DNA from: Parasphaerochaeta coccoides DSM 17374
Lineage (GTDB): Bacteria > Spirochaetota > Spirochaetia > Sphaerochaetales > Sphaerochaetaceae
DNA: 64,000 bases
Assembly (NCBI RefSeq): GCF_000208385.1
Contig: NC_015436.1
Location: forward strand, 2,108,001-2,172,000
Direction of reading: 5' to 3'
The position numbers and the translations under genes were made by a program. Position 1 is the first letter of the stretch; each line of letters begins with the position of its first letter. The notes below the pieces were generated by a model, which did not search any database, was not told where the DNA came from, and saw only the letters and a list, made by a program, of their open reading frames with translations. This document shows, in pieces, positions 26,405 through 36,262 of this stretch.

Positions 26405-26480
26405 AAGTGACCTCCACCATGCACAGTGCAACGCGCGGGAGTTATCTCTCTCCCCGTATGCGTTCTGCCACATGCAAATG
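26405..26480 (+). terminator. Long inverted repeat after the RCC1 lipoprotein gene
   Basis: AAGTGACCTCCA (26405-26416) pairs perfectly with TGGAGGTCACTT (26469-26480). The 52-nt intervening segment can form smaller hairpins (GCACAGTGC). TTTTC follows. It begins 9 nt past the lipoprotein stop and probably acts as terminator or 3' stabiliser, though the loop is unusually long. Confidence 0.5.
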
Positions 26481-26597
26481 GAGGTCACTTTTCACGACAA
26501 CGGTAATCCACAGTCGCATCTATGTCACATGCCTCGTGACAGAAAAGAACACTTATGGCAAAATGGCAGTATATCATGCGGATAATGAGGAATCTTT

Positions 26598-27404
26598 ATG
26601 AAAACACCCCTGGAAATACTTCTGGAAAGAAGAAGCATACGGTCTTTTGAAGCCCGTCCGGTTGAAGCCGATGTGATAGCACGTCTCAAGGAAGCTACGC
26701 TGCGTGCCCCTACGGCGGGGAACATGGTTCTCTGGTCAGTGATTGACGTACAAGATCCTGAAAGGAAAAAAGCTCTATCCGTCTTGTGTGACAACCAGCC
26801 CTTCATCGCCAAGGCTCCTCTGATATGGGTATTTCTCGCTGACACTCAGAAATGGATTGACGGCTTTGAATCCGGTGACTCACGGGGAAAAAGTCCTGAC
26901 ACCCCATGGCGTGCGCCAGGATGGGGAGACTTGCATCTCTGTATGCAGGATGCCATCATAGCTGCCCAAACCGCTGTCATCGCCGCTGAAAGCCTTGGCC
27001 TTGCATCCTGTTACGTAGGAGACATCATTGAGAACTACGAAAAAGTCGCCAGTCTTCTTTCCTTGCCCCGCTATGCCGCGCCTGCGGCCATGCTTGTCTT
27101 TGGCTATCCCCCCGAAGCGGCATTACACAGACCGCTGACTCCTCGCCCTCCCCAAGAAGCCTTGTTCATGATTGATGCGTACCGGCACATGGACGCCCAT
27201 GACCTGGAAAACGCTTTTTCCGTCCACACTGAGCAATTGAGGGAAAGAGGCGTACTGCCCTACGGCAACACTGGCAGCTATGCGGATTTGTATTACATCA
27301 AGAAGTATTCCAGTGGTTTCATGCGGGAAATGAACCGTTCCGCCAAAGCGTTCTTCGAGAGATGGGGAGATGGAATGGAAACATCGGAGTCCCAGGAAGG
27401 ATAG
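26598..27404 (+). CDS. Nitroreductase-family FMN oxidoreductase
   Basis: The 268-residue protein begins with the family signature LLERRSIRSFEARPV, then RAPTAGNMVLWSVIDV (FMN phosphate contact region), GLASCYVGDIIENYE and MLVFGYPPE. Members reduce flavins, quinones or nitro compounds with NAD(P)H; the substrate cannot be deduced. The C-terminal 70 residues extend beyond the core with an aromatic helix. GAGG lies before the ATG. It stands alone, following the RCC1 lipoprotein and converging on the S66 peptidase gene. Confidence 0.88.
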   Translation: MKTPLEILLERRSIRSFEARPVEADVIARLKEATLRAPTAGNMVLWSVIDVQDPERKKALSVLCDNQPFIAKAPLIWVFLADTQKWIDGFESGDSRGKSPDTPWRAPGWGDLHLCMQDAIIAAQTAVIAAESLGLASCYVGDIIENYEKVASLLSLPRYAAPAAMLVFGYPPEAALHRPLTPRPPQEALFMIDAYRHMDAHDLENAFSVHTEQLRERGVLPYGNTGSYADLYYIKKYSSGFMREMNRSAKAFFERWGDGMETSESQEG

Positions 27405-27584
27405 GACGGAACCTGCGTCCGGATATCTTTTCGAAACCAGCAGGAAAATCGATGCAAAGAACAGGCTGATATACAGTACCGGACATTATGAAGATCATTG
27501 ATTGGGATTAAATCGGACGATGAACCATAAGGAATTTTCCGAGATTTTTCATTTGAAATTGAGAACAAGACTAGATACAGGCAA

Positions 27585-28628
27585 TCAAAGCGTCGCGGAT
27601 TCCACAAGCGTCAACGTCCTTCTGTCTGCATCAAGGCTACACGTAATACCATAAGGAATGATCCCTATTGGTTCCGCATGACCAAAATTTACATTGAACA
27701 TTATAGGAAGTTCAGGATGTTCCGCTTCAAACCCCACTACTTGTCTGAAGACTTCCTTGTATGGTTCATACTTGCTGCGTCTCGCTGGTTTTCCGACTAT
27801 TATCCCTTTCACTACATCAAAAATACTTTGGGCGGCAAAGTTACGTAAAATCTGGACAAGATAATCACAGGACATGTCTTCCTCACTGGTTTCAAGAAAC
27901 ATTATCTTGTCTTTCCATTCGCTCACGGACGGCCAGATTGATGTTCCGGTTATTCCTAAAATCGTATCAAGGCATCCCCCTAATAATCTGCCTTCTGCAA
28001 TTCCTGACCCCTGTATCATCTCGTATCCGATTTCTTCGGGATGATACTCCTTGAGCCTGTGGCTGTTTTCTTCCTTCCACCATATCTTGTCATCTTCATC
28101 ATCGTACCAATAGGGTGATGATGTGATTTCAAGTTTATCATGGGTTTCAAACAGAATTGATTTTATGGCATGGGACGTATAATCATGTATCTTCACATAC
28201 TCTGCAAAATTGGTCATGAGAGACGCACCGTAGTAAGAGATCAGACCGGCCTTGTAGAGCATCAGATGGACACTGGTGCTGTCAGAAAAACCAGTGAATA
28301 TCTTTGGGTTGTTTCTTATGACATCAAAATCCATGTACGGGAGCAATCGTATTGAATCATCTCCGCCGATTGAATTGATGATTCCTTTTATTGACCCATC
28401 AGAGAACGCTTGCATGAGATCATCCGCACGCGCCTTTGGATTCCTGTACAGATAATCGATACCTTTGAGAGCATTCGGCATCACTTCAACGACAAGGTGA
28501 AAGTCATTTTCAAGACGCTTTCTTGCAATATCAAGTTTATGAATAGCCCAGTCTTCTCCTAGTGTTCCTTTTGAAGAACTCACTATAGCGACTTTATCAC
28601 CAGCTTCCAGATGTCTTGGTTTTAGCAT
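27585..28628 (-). CDS. S66 peptidase family (LD-carboxypeptidase / MccF-like)
   Basis: Serine peptidase of the LD-carboxypeptidase fold, 347 residues. The N-terminal GDKVAIVSSSKG and the nucleophile region FTGFSDSTSVHLML (Ser at about residue 112), followed by EGRLLGGCLDTILGI and NFGHAEP supplying Glu and His, fit the Ser-Glu-His triad. Family members trim L,D-peptides of peptidoglycan or, in the MccF branch, cleave microcin-type conjugates; the length and insertions fit the MccF-like branch better. The start at 28628 has GGGAGG 5 nt upstream; the earlier ATG lies within that site. The gene is visibly more A+T-rich than its neighbours, which hints at separate acquisition. Confidence 0.85.
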   Translation of the reverse strand: MLKPRHLEAGDKVAIVSSSKGTLGEDWAIHKLDIARKRLENDFHLVVEVMPNALKGIDYLYRNPKARADDLMQAFSDGSIKGIINSIGGDDSIRLLPYMDFDVIRNNPKIFTGFSDSTSVHLMLYKAGLISYYGASLMTNFAEYVKIHDYTSHAIKSILFETHDKLEITSSPYWYDDEDDKIWWKEENSHRLKEYHPEEIGYEMIQGSGIAEGRLLGGCLDTILGITGTSIWPSVSEWKDKIMFLETSEEDMSCDYLVQILRNFAAQSIFDVVKGIIVGKPARRSKYEPYKEVFRQVVGFEAEHPELPIMFNVNFGHAEPIGIIPYGITCSLDADRRTLTLVESATL

Positions 28629-28728
28629 GAATTCCTCCCTCAATTATTGGTAGAATTGCAAACTGCCAGTCTTTCTACAGCGCCATTTACAGTGTCACCT
28701 ACAATACCGCAATATACCTGATCTTATG

Positions 28729-28756
28729 AAAAAACCGCACGAGCGAACCCGTGCGG
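28729..28756 (-). terminator. Terminator of the PFOR gene
   Basis: CCGCACG (28735-28741) pairs with CGTGCGG (28750-28756), then six T on the minus strand (28734-28729). It lies 28 nt past the PFOR stop. Confidence 0.9.
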
Positions 28757-28783
28757 CGAAATAAAGTTTCTGGAATCCAGATC

Positions 28784-31700
28784 CTAGTTCTGCATGATCT
28801 CCCCACAGTTCTTGTAGAAGGCAAGACGCCGCTTCGCATCAGCTTCCGCGGCAGCGAACAACTCGTCCGCTTGAGCAGGATTGGCCTTGTACAGAGATGT
28901 GTAGCGAGTCTCACTCTTGATGAACTGCTGATAGTCAGAGGAAGGATCCTTGGCATCCCAACTGAACCGCTTCCCTGCCTCCGCAGCGGGATTGAAGCGA
29001 TAAAGAGGCCAGTAGCCGGATTCAACCGCCTGCTTCTGGATTACTTGGGTATAACGCATGTTGATACCATGGTTGATACACGGAGCATACGCAAAGATAA
29101 TTGAAGGGCCATCATAGGCGACAGCTTCCTGAATGGCTTTCTGGGCATGCATGCGGTTTGCACCCAAAGAGATGGACGCGACATACACATGACCATAGCT
29201 CATGCACATGAGTCCCATGTTCTTCTTGCCCACCTTCTTGCCAGCCGCAGCGAACTTGGCTACAGCTCCAATGGGAGTAGCCTTGGAAGCCTGTCCGCCT
29301 GTATTGGAATACACCTCGGTATCGAGTACCAGGATATTGACATTCTTGCCGCTTGCAACGACATGGTCAACGCCACCGTACCCAATGTCATATGCCCATC
29401 CGTCACCGCCAATGATGAAGACAGTCTTGTCAGCAAAGTAATCCTGTAGCTCGACAATCTTCTCCAGCAACGTCCGAGCCTCACCCGTGGCGGCCTTGAG
29501 CGCGGCAGGCAGCAAAGCCTGGGTTTCGCTCTGGGCATCCAAGGAAGCCTGGGTAGCATCGCCCCACAGCTCCAGGTTTTTCCGGAGAGCCGCGTCCAGT
29601 TCGGAGGCAGTCCCCAGCTCAAGAAGCTTCTCAATCTTCAGCTTGAGGAGAGTGCGGTTGCTTTCGACGGCAAGACGCATACCCAGACCATATTCGGCGT
29701 TATCCTCGAAAAGGGAATTTCCCCAGGCCGGTCCGCGTCCGTCCGCCCTCTTGGTATAAGGAGTCGTCGGGAAAGTACCGGAATAGATGGAAGAACATCC
29801 GGTTGCATTGGCGGTAATCATTCTCTCTCCACAAACCTGAGTGACCATCTTGACATATGGAGTCTCACCACAGCCTGCGCATGCACCGGAGAACTCGAAC
29901 AACGGTTGCTTGAACTGCAAACCCTTCAACGTCGTGACGGAAACCCCGTCAAGGACATCATAGGGCAGCTCTTCAAAGAACTCGGAATACTTCCGTTCCC
30001 CTCTCTCACGCTCCACATCAATGGGGCTGAACTCAAGGGCTTTGGTCTTGGCAGGACACGTCTCAATGCACACGCCACACCCTTGGCAGTCTTCGGTATA
30101 AATCTGAATCTTGAACTGGAGGTTCTTGTCATTCTTGGTGTTGGACTTGAGGGTGATGAATCCTTCCGGAGCATCCGCCAGAAGCGCGGGATCAATCTGC
30201 TTGGCGCGAATGGCAGCGTGAGGGCAGGATTGTACGCACTGGTTACACTGGATGCAGCTCTCGGCAATCCAATGGGGGATGAACGGAGCGACGCCACGCT
30301 TTTCCAGCTTGGCGGTTCCCGTGGGCAGGGAGCCGTCGTAAGACATCTTGGACACCGGAATGTCATTGCCTTTCAGATGCATCACTGGTTCAATGATGTC
30401 CTTGGCAAAGTCATCAGCATCATCGGCGATCAGCTTGGGAGCCACGAAGCTCTTGGTGATCGATGCGGGCACAGTGACCTGATGCAGGGCAGCGCTGGCG
30501 CCGTCTACCGCAGCCCAGTTCATCTTGACCACATCCTCACCCTTCTTGATGAAAGTCTTCTTGATGTAGTTCTTGATCAGCTCGATGGCTTCCGCCTCAG
30601 GCAAGACATTCGATATTTTGAAGAACGCAGCCTGCATGACCGTATTGATGCGGGAACCAAGTCCGACTTCCTGGGCAATCTTCAGGGCATTGATGTTGAA
30701 GAACTTGATTTTCCGACCAATGATGATTTCCTGGTCATGACGGGTCAGATGCTCGAATACTTCCTCGGAAGGAATCTGGCTGTTCAAAAGGAACACCCCG
30801 CCTTCCTTGAGAGGCCCCAGCATGTCATAACGACCGATGTACGCCGGATTGTGACAGGCAACGAAATCAGCGCGGTCAATCAGCCACGGCATGTCCAGCC
30901 GTCCCTTGCCAAAACGCAAATGGGAAATGGTGATGCCGCCGGATTTCTTTGAATCATAAGAGAAATATGCCTGGGCATTGAAGTCGGTATTGTCACCGAT
31001 AATCTTGATGGAGTTCTTATTGGCGCCGACAGTACCGTCGGATCCGAGCCCCCAGAACATGCATGATACAACACCCTTGGGTACGACATCGACATGTCCG
31101 GCGACCGGAATGGAACGCTTGGTTACATCATCAATGATGCCGACGGTGAAATCATGGAAAGCGGAACCTGCCAGATGGTCGAACACGGCGGAAGCATGGG
31201 TAGGCGTGAAATCCTTGCTGGACAGGCCGTACCTGCCGCCGATTACTTTGATGCCGTCCCGACCTTCCTGGCTGAGAGCGGTGATCACATCCTGGTACAA
31301 AGGCTCTCCCAAAGCTCCCGGCTCCTTCGTGCGATCAAGGACGGCTATGCGTTTGACGCTCTTGGGCAGGGCGGCAATGAAATGCCTGGCACTGAATGGG
31401 CGGTACAAGCGAACCTTGAGGAGACCTGTCTTCTTTCCCTTCTTGTTCAGGTAGTCAACGACCCACTCGAAAGTATCGGCGGCACTACCCATGACAATCA
31501 CCACGTCAGTGGCTTCGGGATCCCCGACATAATCAAACAGGTGGTACGCCCTGCCGGTCAGCGCGGCAACCTTGTCCATGTACTCCTGGACAATCGCGGG
31601 AACCGCTTCATAATAGGGGTTTACCGTCTCGCGTCCCTGGAAATAGACATCTTCGTTCTGGGCGGCGACCTTCAGACGGGGATGCTCCGGACGCTGGGCA

Positions 31701-32320
31701 CGGGAACGGAAGCGTTCGATGTATTCAGGTTCGACGAGAGGCAGGATGTCTTCATAGGAAATCTCCTCGACCTTCTGGACTTCATGGGAAGTCCGAAAGC
31801 CATCAAAGAAACTGAGGAAAGGAACCTGTGTCTTCAGCGTCGCAAGATGAGCGACCAGAGCCATGTCCATTGTTTCCTGGATGCTGGACGCCGCAGTCAT
31901 GGCAAAACCAGTGTTGCGGCAGGCCATGACATCAGAATGGTCGCCGAAGATGGAGAGCGACTGCGCGGCAAGTGAGCGGGCTGACACATGGAAAACAGTC
32001 GGCGTCATCTCTCCCGCAATCTTGTACATGTTAGGAATCATAAGCAGAAGCCCCTGCGAGGCCGTGAACGTCGTGGTCATGGCTCCGGCGGCAAGCGCGC
32101 CGTGGACGGCTCCGGCTGCTCCGGCTTCTGATTGCATCTCGATAAGATCGACCTTCTTGCCCCAGAGATTCTCACGGCCACTGCTGGCCCAGGAATCAGC
32201 GTATTCTCCCATGGGGGACGAGGGGGTAATCGGATAAATCGCAGCGACTTCACTGAAAGCATACGCAATATGCGCCGCAGCGGTATTCCCGTCGATAGTA
32301 ACCATCTTTTTCGTACTCAT
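28784..32320 (-). CDS. nifJ: Pyruvate:ferredoxin (flavodoxin) oxidoreductase
   Basis: Oxidises pyruvate to acetyl-CoA and CO2 while reducing ferredoxin, a central step of anaerobic energy metabolism. The single-chain 1178-residue enzyme shows the domain order of the homodimeric type. Domain I has AYAFSEVAAIYPITPSSPMGE. Two [4Fe-4S] motifs follow, CIQCNQCVQSCP near residue 690 and CQGCGVCIETCP near 745. The C-terminal thiamine diphosphate domain has CAGCGETPY near 813 and GGDGWAYDIGYGG. GGAGTG precedes the start and a strong terminator follows, so it is monocistronic. Confidence 0.97.
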   Translation of the reverse strand: MSTKKMVTIDGNTAAAHIAYAFSEVAAIYPITPSSPMGEYADSWASSGRENLWGKKVDLIEMQSEAGAAGAVHGALAAGAMTTTFTASQGLLLMIPNMYKIAGEMTPTVFHVSARSLAAQSLSIFGDHSDVMACRNTGFAMTAASSIQETMDMALVAHLATLKTQVPFLSFFDGFRTSHEVQKVEEISYEDILPLVEPEYIERFRSRAQRPEHPRLKVAAQNEDVYFQGRETVNPYYEAVPAIVQEYMDKVAALTGRAYHLFDYVGDPEATDVVIVMGSAADTFEWVVDYLNKKGKKTGLLKVRLYRPFSARHFIAALPKSVKRIAVLDRTKEPGALGEPLYQDVITALSQEGRDGIKVIGGRYGLSSKDFTPTHASAVFDHLAGSAFHDFTVGIIDDVTKRSIPVAGHVDVVPKGVVSCMFWGLGSDGTVGANKNSIKIIGDNTDFNAQAYFSYDSKKSGGITISHLRFGKGRLDMPWLIDRADFVACHNPAYIGRYDMLGPLKEGGVFLLNSQIPSEEVFEHLTRHDQEIIIGRKIKFFNINALKIAQEVGLGSRINTVMQAAFFKISNVLPEAEAIELIKNYIKKTFIKKGEDVVKMNWAAVDGASAALHQVTVPASITKSFVAPKLIADDADDFAKDIIEPVMHLKGNDIPVSKMSYDGSLPTGTAKLEKRGVAPFIPHWIAESCIQCNQCVQSCPHAAIRAKQIDPALLADAPEGFITLKSNTKNDKNLQFKIQIYTEDCQGCGVCIETCPAKTKALEFSPIDVERERGERKYSEFFEELPYDVLDGVSVTTLKGLQFKQPLFEFSGACAGCGETPYVKMVTQVCGERMITANATGCSSIYSGTFPTTPYTKRADGRGPAWGNSLFEDNAEYGLGMRLAVESNRTLLKLKIEKLLELGTASELDAALRKNLELWGDATQASLDAQSETQALLPAALKAATGEARTLLEKIVELQDYFADKTVFIIGGDGWAYDIGYGGVDHVVASGKNVNILVLDTEVYSNTGGQASKATPIGAVAKFAAAGKKVGKKNMGLMCMSYGHVYVASISLGANRMHAQKAIQEAVAYDGPSIIFAYAPCINHGINMRYTQVIQKQAVESGYWPLYRFNPAAEAGKRFSWDAKDPSSDYQQFIKSETRYTSLYKANPAQADELFAAAEADAKRRLAFYKNCGEIMQN

Positions 32321-32501
32321 TGTTCACTCCATTATTTTTTTGCAGGCAACAAAGAGTGTCGCCTGCTCTACAATGATCCCTGGAGCCAGTTTGGGGAAAA
32401 ACCGGACAGAAACACTCCATATGACATCCTAGTCCAAAGACATGCGGCTTTCAACCTTAAACTTACAAAAGGGCATCATAAACCCTATCCTTGCAAGCCA
32501 A

Positions 32502-33581
32502 CTAAATATCTTTTAAGGACACATTGCAGAATGCGGAAAGAAGGCGCACCAGTTCATTGAAATCAAAGAGGCTTGCCGTGCTTTCATGGGAATGAGCGTA
32601 TCGTACCGGTACGCCGGTGACTACAGCGGGAATCCCGCGCTGTGCCACGGAAAGCTTGACCGCATCAGTGCCGCCGCCCTTGCGCACCGCTTCCTGCACC
32701 TGTATCCCCTGGGCATGCGCAATCCCACGCAACAGGTCAAGGACTCCCCGATGCCCTATATGAGTCGGGTCAAAAATACGCACATGGGCTCCCTTGCCCC
32801 GCCGTGTCTGAGCAATCGCCGGGCCGCCGGGCATATCGTCAGCAGGGGCTCCTTCAACGATTATCGCTGCATCCCCATCCAGATAGTTCGCCACTACGCC
32901 TGCCCCTCTGGTTCCGACTTCTTCCTGCACGGTGAAGGCCAGGATGACAGTAGATACAGGTCTTTTTCCGTCTTGGGTGAGAGCATATGCCAGTTCGATG
33001 AGCGCAGCGACACCGATGCGGTCATCCATCGCCTTGCCCATCATCACCCCGGTTTCCCGTACCCAGGTGAACGATGCTTCGGGTACGACGATGTCCCCCC
33101 TGCGGATGCCAAAGATTTCCTCGACATCCTTGTCAGATGAGGCTCCGACATCAACGAACAGATCATCGAGGGAAGGAACGGACGGAGGAGCCCCCTTTGG
33201 CTGGAAGTGAGGCGATAGCTGGCCGATTACTCCATGGTGACGTTTCCCGTCACGGGTGATTATAGTCACTGGAGAAGATGGGAGCGTAACAGGATTCCAT
33301 CCACCAATGGCGACCAGACGCAGAAAACCGCCCTTCTCCACGACATCCACAAGGAAGCCTACCTCATCCTGATGCGCGGCAAAAATAACTCGCCCGTTTC
33401 CGGGGTCGGTTCCCTTGATGGTCATGATGATGTTGCCGACGGCATCTTCTTCCACCTGGTCAACCCGTGAGCCGATCATATCCTTGATGATAGTGCCGAC
33501 TTCCTTTTCAAAGCCGGATATGCCACTCGCCTGAACGAGCCGTCCAATACGCTCTACGACAATTGCGTCGCTGTCCATCAT
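32502..33581 (-). CDS. M42-family metallo-aminopeptidase
   Basis: A 359-residue cytoplasmic peptidase of the M42 (glutamyl aminopeptidase/cellulase M) family, which forms large dodecameric shells. Metal-binding and catalytic residues are visible: AAHQDEVGF, KAMDDRIG with the bridging Asp, VQEEVGTRGA with the catalytic Glu pair, IVEGAPADD, and the C-terminal His in RYAHSHES. GGAGG precedes the start. It lies downstream of the M81 and CutC genes in the same direction, but after a 191-bp gap (33582-33772) in which I see no clear terminator. Confidence 0.93.
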   Translation of the reverse strand: MMDSDAIVVERIGRLVQASGISGFEKEVGTIIKDMIGSRVDQVEEDAVGNIIMTIKGTDPGNGRVIFAAHQDEVGFLVDVVEKGGFLRLVAIGGWNPVTLPSSPVTIITRDGKRHHGVIGQLSPHFQPKGAPPSVPSLDDLFVDVGASSDKDVEEIFGIRRGDIVVPEASFTWVRETGVMMGKAMDDRIGVAALIELAYALTQDGKRPVSTVILAFTVQEEVGTRGAGVVANYLDGDAAIIVEGAPADDMPGGPAIAQTRRGKGAHVRIFDPTHIGHRGVLDLLRGIAHAQGIQVQEAVRKGGGTDAVKLSVAQRGIPAVVTGVPVRYAHSHESTASLFDFNELVRLLSAFCNVSLKDI

Positions 33582-33772
33582 TCTGCCTCCATCCTTTCCC
33601 TGCGCAAGGTGAAATGCCTACGGCAATCACTCCGTGCGGTTTTGCCGTACTCGTGTTGTCCGCACGTACGCATCCCAATCATACTCCAATAACAGGGAAA
33701 AGAAAATGATGGAAGGATGCACGGCTCCCCGCGCATCCCCGTGGAAACTCCCGCAGAAACATCAGACAAACA

Positions 33773-35245
33773 TCACAGACGGACAGGATTGCAGGGAAAA
33801 TCCTGGACAAAGGGGAACATAGGCTCAGGAAGATTCCTGTAAGGAAGGCGCGTGAATATTTCGTTTGAACTTCCGTCCGTCAAGGCCATGATGGAGGAGC
33901 GGGCTATAGCGCGTATCTCCGGTTCCAGATATCCCAGCTTGACGATTATCAATTTCCTTTTCTCCGGCTCCACTCCCAGCGCACGCATCATGTCGGGATC
34001 ATAGCAGCCTACATGGGCGCTGGTCACAACCACATCCACCCCTCCGACATCAAGCAAAGCCAAATCAGCATTATGGGCATCCGGCCATGATGCTACGGTT
34101 GCCTTGACCGTTGCATCGACTACGAGAGGTGTGCTGGTACGGGTGTCGAACGCCGCTCCCAGCCTACAGGAAATGACAGCTCCTGAACCGGCCTGGAGCG
34201 CTTGCCGACAAACGGCGGGGTCATAGAAACCCTGATAGACCACGGGAGGATCCAGTGATGTGAGGCGGGAATCAGCAAGGATCATCTTCAGGAAGTTCGT
34301 CACATCCTGTGAAGAACCGGCGGTCGGATTGTCTCCTGAGTCAGAGATAACGACAGGCCACATCCCCTTGCCGATATATTCCAGGGCGCCATCAAGTGCT
34401 TCCCGCGGCTCCCTGGTGTCATTGTAGAAATGAAAGTCCTTGCGGATATCCCAGAAGCGACGAGCCAACGTGATTGCCTCATCGTCCGCCTGTTCCTGAC
34501 TTTCCTCCGTCACGACCAAGGCGGTGACTCCGTTCTCCGGTACATCCGCCCACGGGAAACCAAGAAGGATGGAAGCCGCCATGATGCCTTGTTTCTTTTC
34601 GAGGTTCCTCACATGGGTCATGAAGGAGAGCATGGGTTCAACGCTCGTCTCACTCTGCTCCCCGGCAATCAGTACAGGAATCTTATAGGCTGCCATCCGG
34701 GGTTTCAAGCCTTCTTCAAGCGTCCTTATGGTCATCTTTGCCGCATGGATTCCTGTCTCCAGGGTATCCGTATGCGGAGCGCATTTATACCCGACGAAAC
34801 CGTTCACATTCCGTACCATCGCCTCTGTCATGGTCGCATGCATGTCCAGGGAAGAAAACAAAGGGATGTCAGGATAGACCGTGCGGATGGAAGAAAGGAG
34901 ATCCCCTTCCGCCTCTCCCAAGCCATGAACCCGCATGGAGCCGTGGAGTGAAAGGCAGATGGCATCCAGTTTACCCGCTGAGCGTACCGCCGCCATCAAT
35001 TCTTCTTTCAGCTTTTCGTAATGCGTCCTGTCCCATTCCCCGTTGGGAACTGCCCTGGCGAGCAGCGTGGGGACGACTTCATATCCCGCTTCCATGAGAG
35101 TGGTGACAATGCCCGTAATGCTGCTTTGTCCTTTCTGCTTGAGTATTTCATCGCCTCTCAGCACCCAGATATCAGATGGTCCGGTCAGGATGGGATTAAA
35201 GGTATCCGATTCATGATGCAGGCCGCCGACCAATACGCGTTTCAT
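33773..35245 (-). CDS. M81-family (MlrC-like) metallopeptidase
   Basis: The 490-residue protein matches the MlrC/DUF1485 family: the start MKRVLVGGLHHESDTFNP, then LSLHGSM and SSLDMHATMTEAM, in which the Asp and His are expected zinc ligands, GYKCAPHTDT, and SDSGDNPTAGSSQD. MlrC itself cleaves linearised microcystin, but most homologues are in non-cyanotoxic bacteria with unknown peptide substrates. The ATG at 35245 has GGAGGG 8 nt upstream; a longer frame begins inside a tandem repeat and is unlikely. It follows cutC by 55 nt, probably cotranscribed. Confidence 0.88.
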   Translation of the reverse strand: MKRVLVGGLHHESDTFNPILTGPSDIWVLRGDEILKQKGQSSITGIVTTLMEAGYEVVPTLLARAVPNGEWDRTHYEKLKEELMAAVRSAGKLDAICLSLHGSMRVHGLGEAEGDLLSSIRTVYPDIPLFSSLDMHATMTEAMVRNVNGFVGYKCAPHTDTLETGIHAAKMTIRTLEEGLKPRMAAYKIPVLIAGEQSETSVEPMLSFMTHVRNLEKKQGIMAASILLGFPWADVPENGVTALVVTEESQEQADDEAITLARRFWDIRKDFHFYNDTREPREALDGALEYIGKGMWPVVISDSGDNPTAGSSQDVTNFLKMILADSRLTSLDPPVVYQGFYDPAVCRQALQAGSGAVISCRLGAAFDTRTSTPLVVDATVKATVASWPDAHNADLALLDVGGVDVVVTSAHVGCYDPDMMRALGVEPEKRKLIIVKLGYLEPEIRAIARSSIMALTDGSSNEIFTRLPYRNLPEPMFPFVQDFPCNPVRL

Positions 35246-35274
35246 ACGTTTTTCCCTCCACAGATGATTGCCAT

Positions 35275-35304
35275 GCTCCAAATTTCTACGCTCCAAATTT
35301 CTAC
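35275..35304 (-). repeat. Tandem 15-bp duplication at the end of cutC
   Basis: GCTCCAAATTTCTAC occurs twice in direct succession. The second copy contains the cutC stop codon (35301-35303). It may be a simple slippage duplication. Confidence 0.8.
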
Positions 35305-36050
35305 GCCCCAAGGACACTTTTCAATTGATGTGAATCAGTGCGGGAAAGGGAGAACTCAGGTTGCCTGAGCGTGCCTCCCATGTAGATATGCCCCGGCCGC
35401 CATGTCATCCGGCTTTCAGTTTCCTGAGGAAGGAACACATGGTATTCACACGCGTTTATTGCCTTGTGCATGCGGGCAAAATTTCTTTCTGTCAGCCCGC
35501 ATCCGGGCATGACAATGATCTTCTCCCCCGCTTCCCTCACCAAGTCGGCCAAAACTTCTTTTCCTTCCGGGACGGTAGCCTCGCCTCCGCTGGTAAGGAC
35601 TCTGTCCACCCCCAGGGTAATCAGCGTCTGGAGCGATGCGTGGATGTCGCGGCTCATGTCAAAGGCGCGATGGAACGTGACGCCCATGGGACGCGCCATG
35701 GCAATGAGCTGCGCCGTGCGGTCATAATCAATAACGGCATCAGGTGTCAATATCCCGAAAACCACGGCATCAGCCCCTTCCTCACGGAAAACATGGATGT
35801 CTTCCTTCATGATGTCAAATTCCGCCTGGCTGTAGCAGAAATCTCCTCCGCGGGGACGGATCATCACATTGATGACTATTCTCTCCGTGCTACGCCGGGC
35901 AATGCGGAAGGCCCCTGGTGTGGGAGTCAGCCCCCCCTCGAAAAGATCGGAACACAACTCGACCCGATGCGCCCCAGCTTGTTCCGCGATTACCACGGAT
36001 TCCGCTGATTCAAGGCAAACCTCTATCAGTGGTTTTGTATTTTTGTCCAT
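35301..36050 (-). CDS. cutC: CutC-family TIM-barrel protein
   Basis: The 249-residue protein belongs to the CutC family: IEVCLESAESVVIAEQAGAH, RVELCSDLFEGGLTPTPG, NVMIRPRGGDFCYS, FHRAFDMSRD and VLTSGGEATVPEG are diagnostic. CutC was proposed to act in copper homeostasis, but evidence for a direct role is limited and the barrel suggests an enzyme. GAGG sits near the start at 36050. It is the first gene of a minus-strand cluster with the M81 and M42 peptidases. An imperfect palindrome at 36083-36107 covers its likely promoter. Confidence 0.92.
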   Translation of the reverse strand: MDKNTKPLIEVCLESAESVVIAEQAGAHRVELCSDLFEGGLTPTPGAFRIARRSTERIVINVMIRPRGGDFCYSQAEFDIMKEDIHVFREEGADAVVFGILTPDAVIDYDRTAQLIAMARPMGVTFHRAFDMSRDIHASLQTLITLGVDRVLTSGGEATVPEGKEVLADLVREAGEKIIVMPGCGLTERNFARMHKAINACEYHVFLPQETESRMTWRPGHIYMGGTLRQPEFSLSRTDSHQLKSVLGA

Positions 36051-36082
36051 AGAGCCTCGCTTCCCCTTCTCACGCGCAACGC

Positions 36083-36107
36083 AATTATTTCATTCAATGA
36101 ATAAATT
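36083..36107. promoter_or_regulatory. 25-bp dyad in the cutC promoter region
   Basis: A perfect TTCATT-C-AATGAA core (36089-36101) is flanked by further paired AATT arms, giving an operator-sized dyad 33-57 bp upstream of cutC. The binding protein is unknown. It resembles an ARG half-site but lacks the TGAAT-N4-ATTCA spacing. Confidence 0.5.
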
Positions 36108-36262
36108 GAGTCTATCCTGACTCTCCTGTTCCGTCAACTTATTTTCAGCGCTTCCTTTTCTTTGGTTTGTCACGCGTCTTTCATTCAGGATGTCTGCGTT
36201 TCTGCCCTTGTGTTTTGATTACCTCTCCGGGTTCCTTCCGGGTTCCTTCCTGTCCGTTCCAA

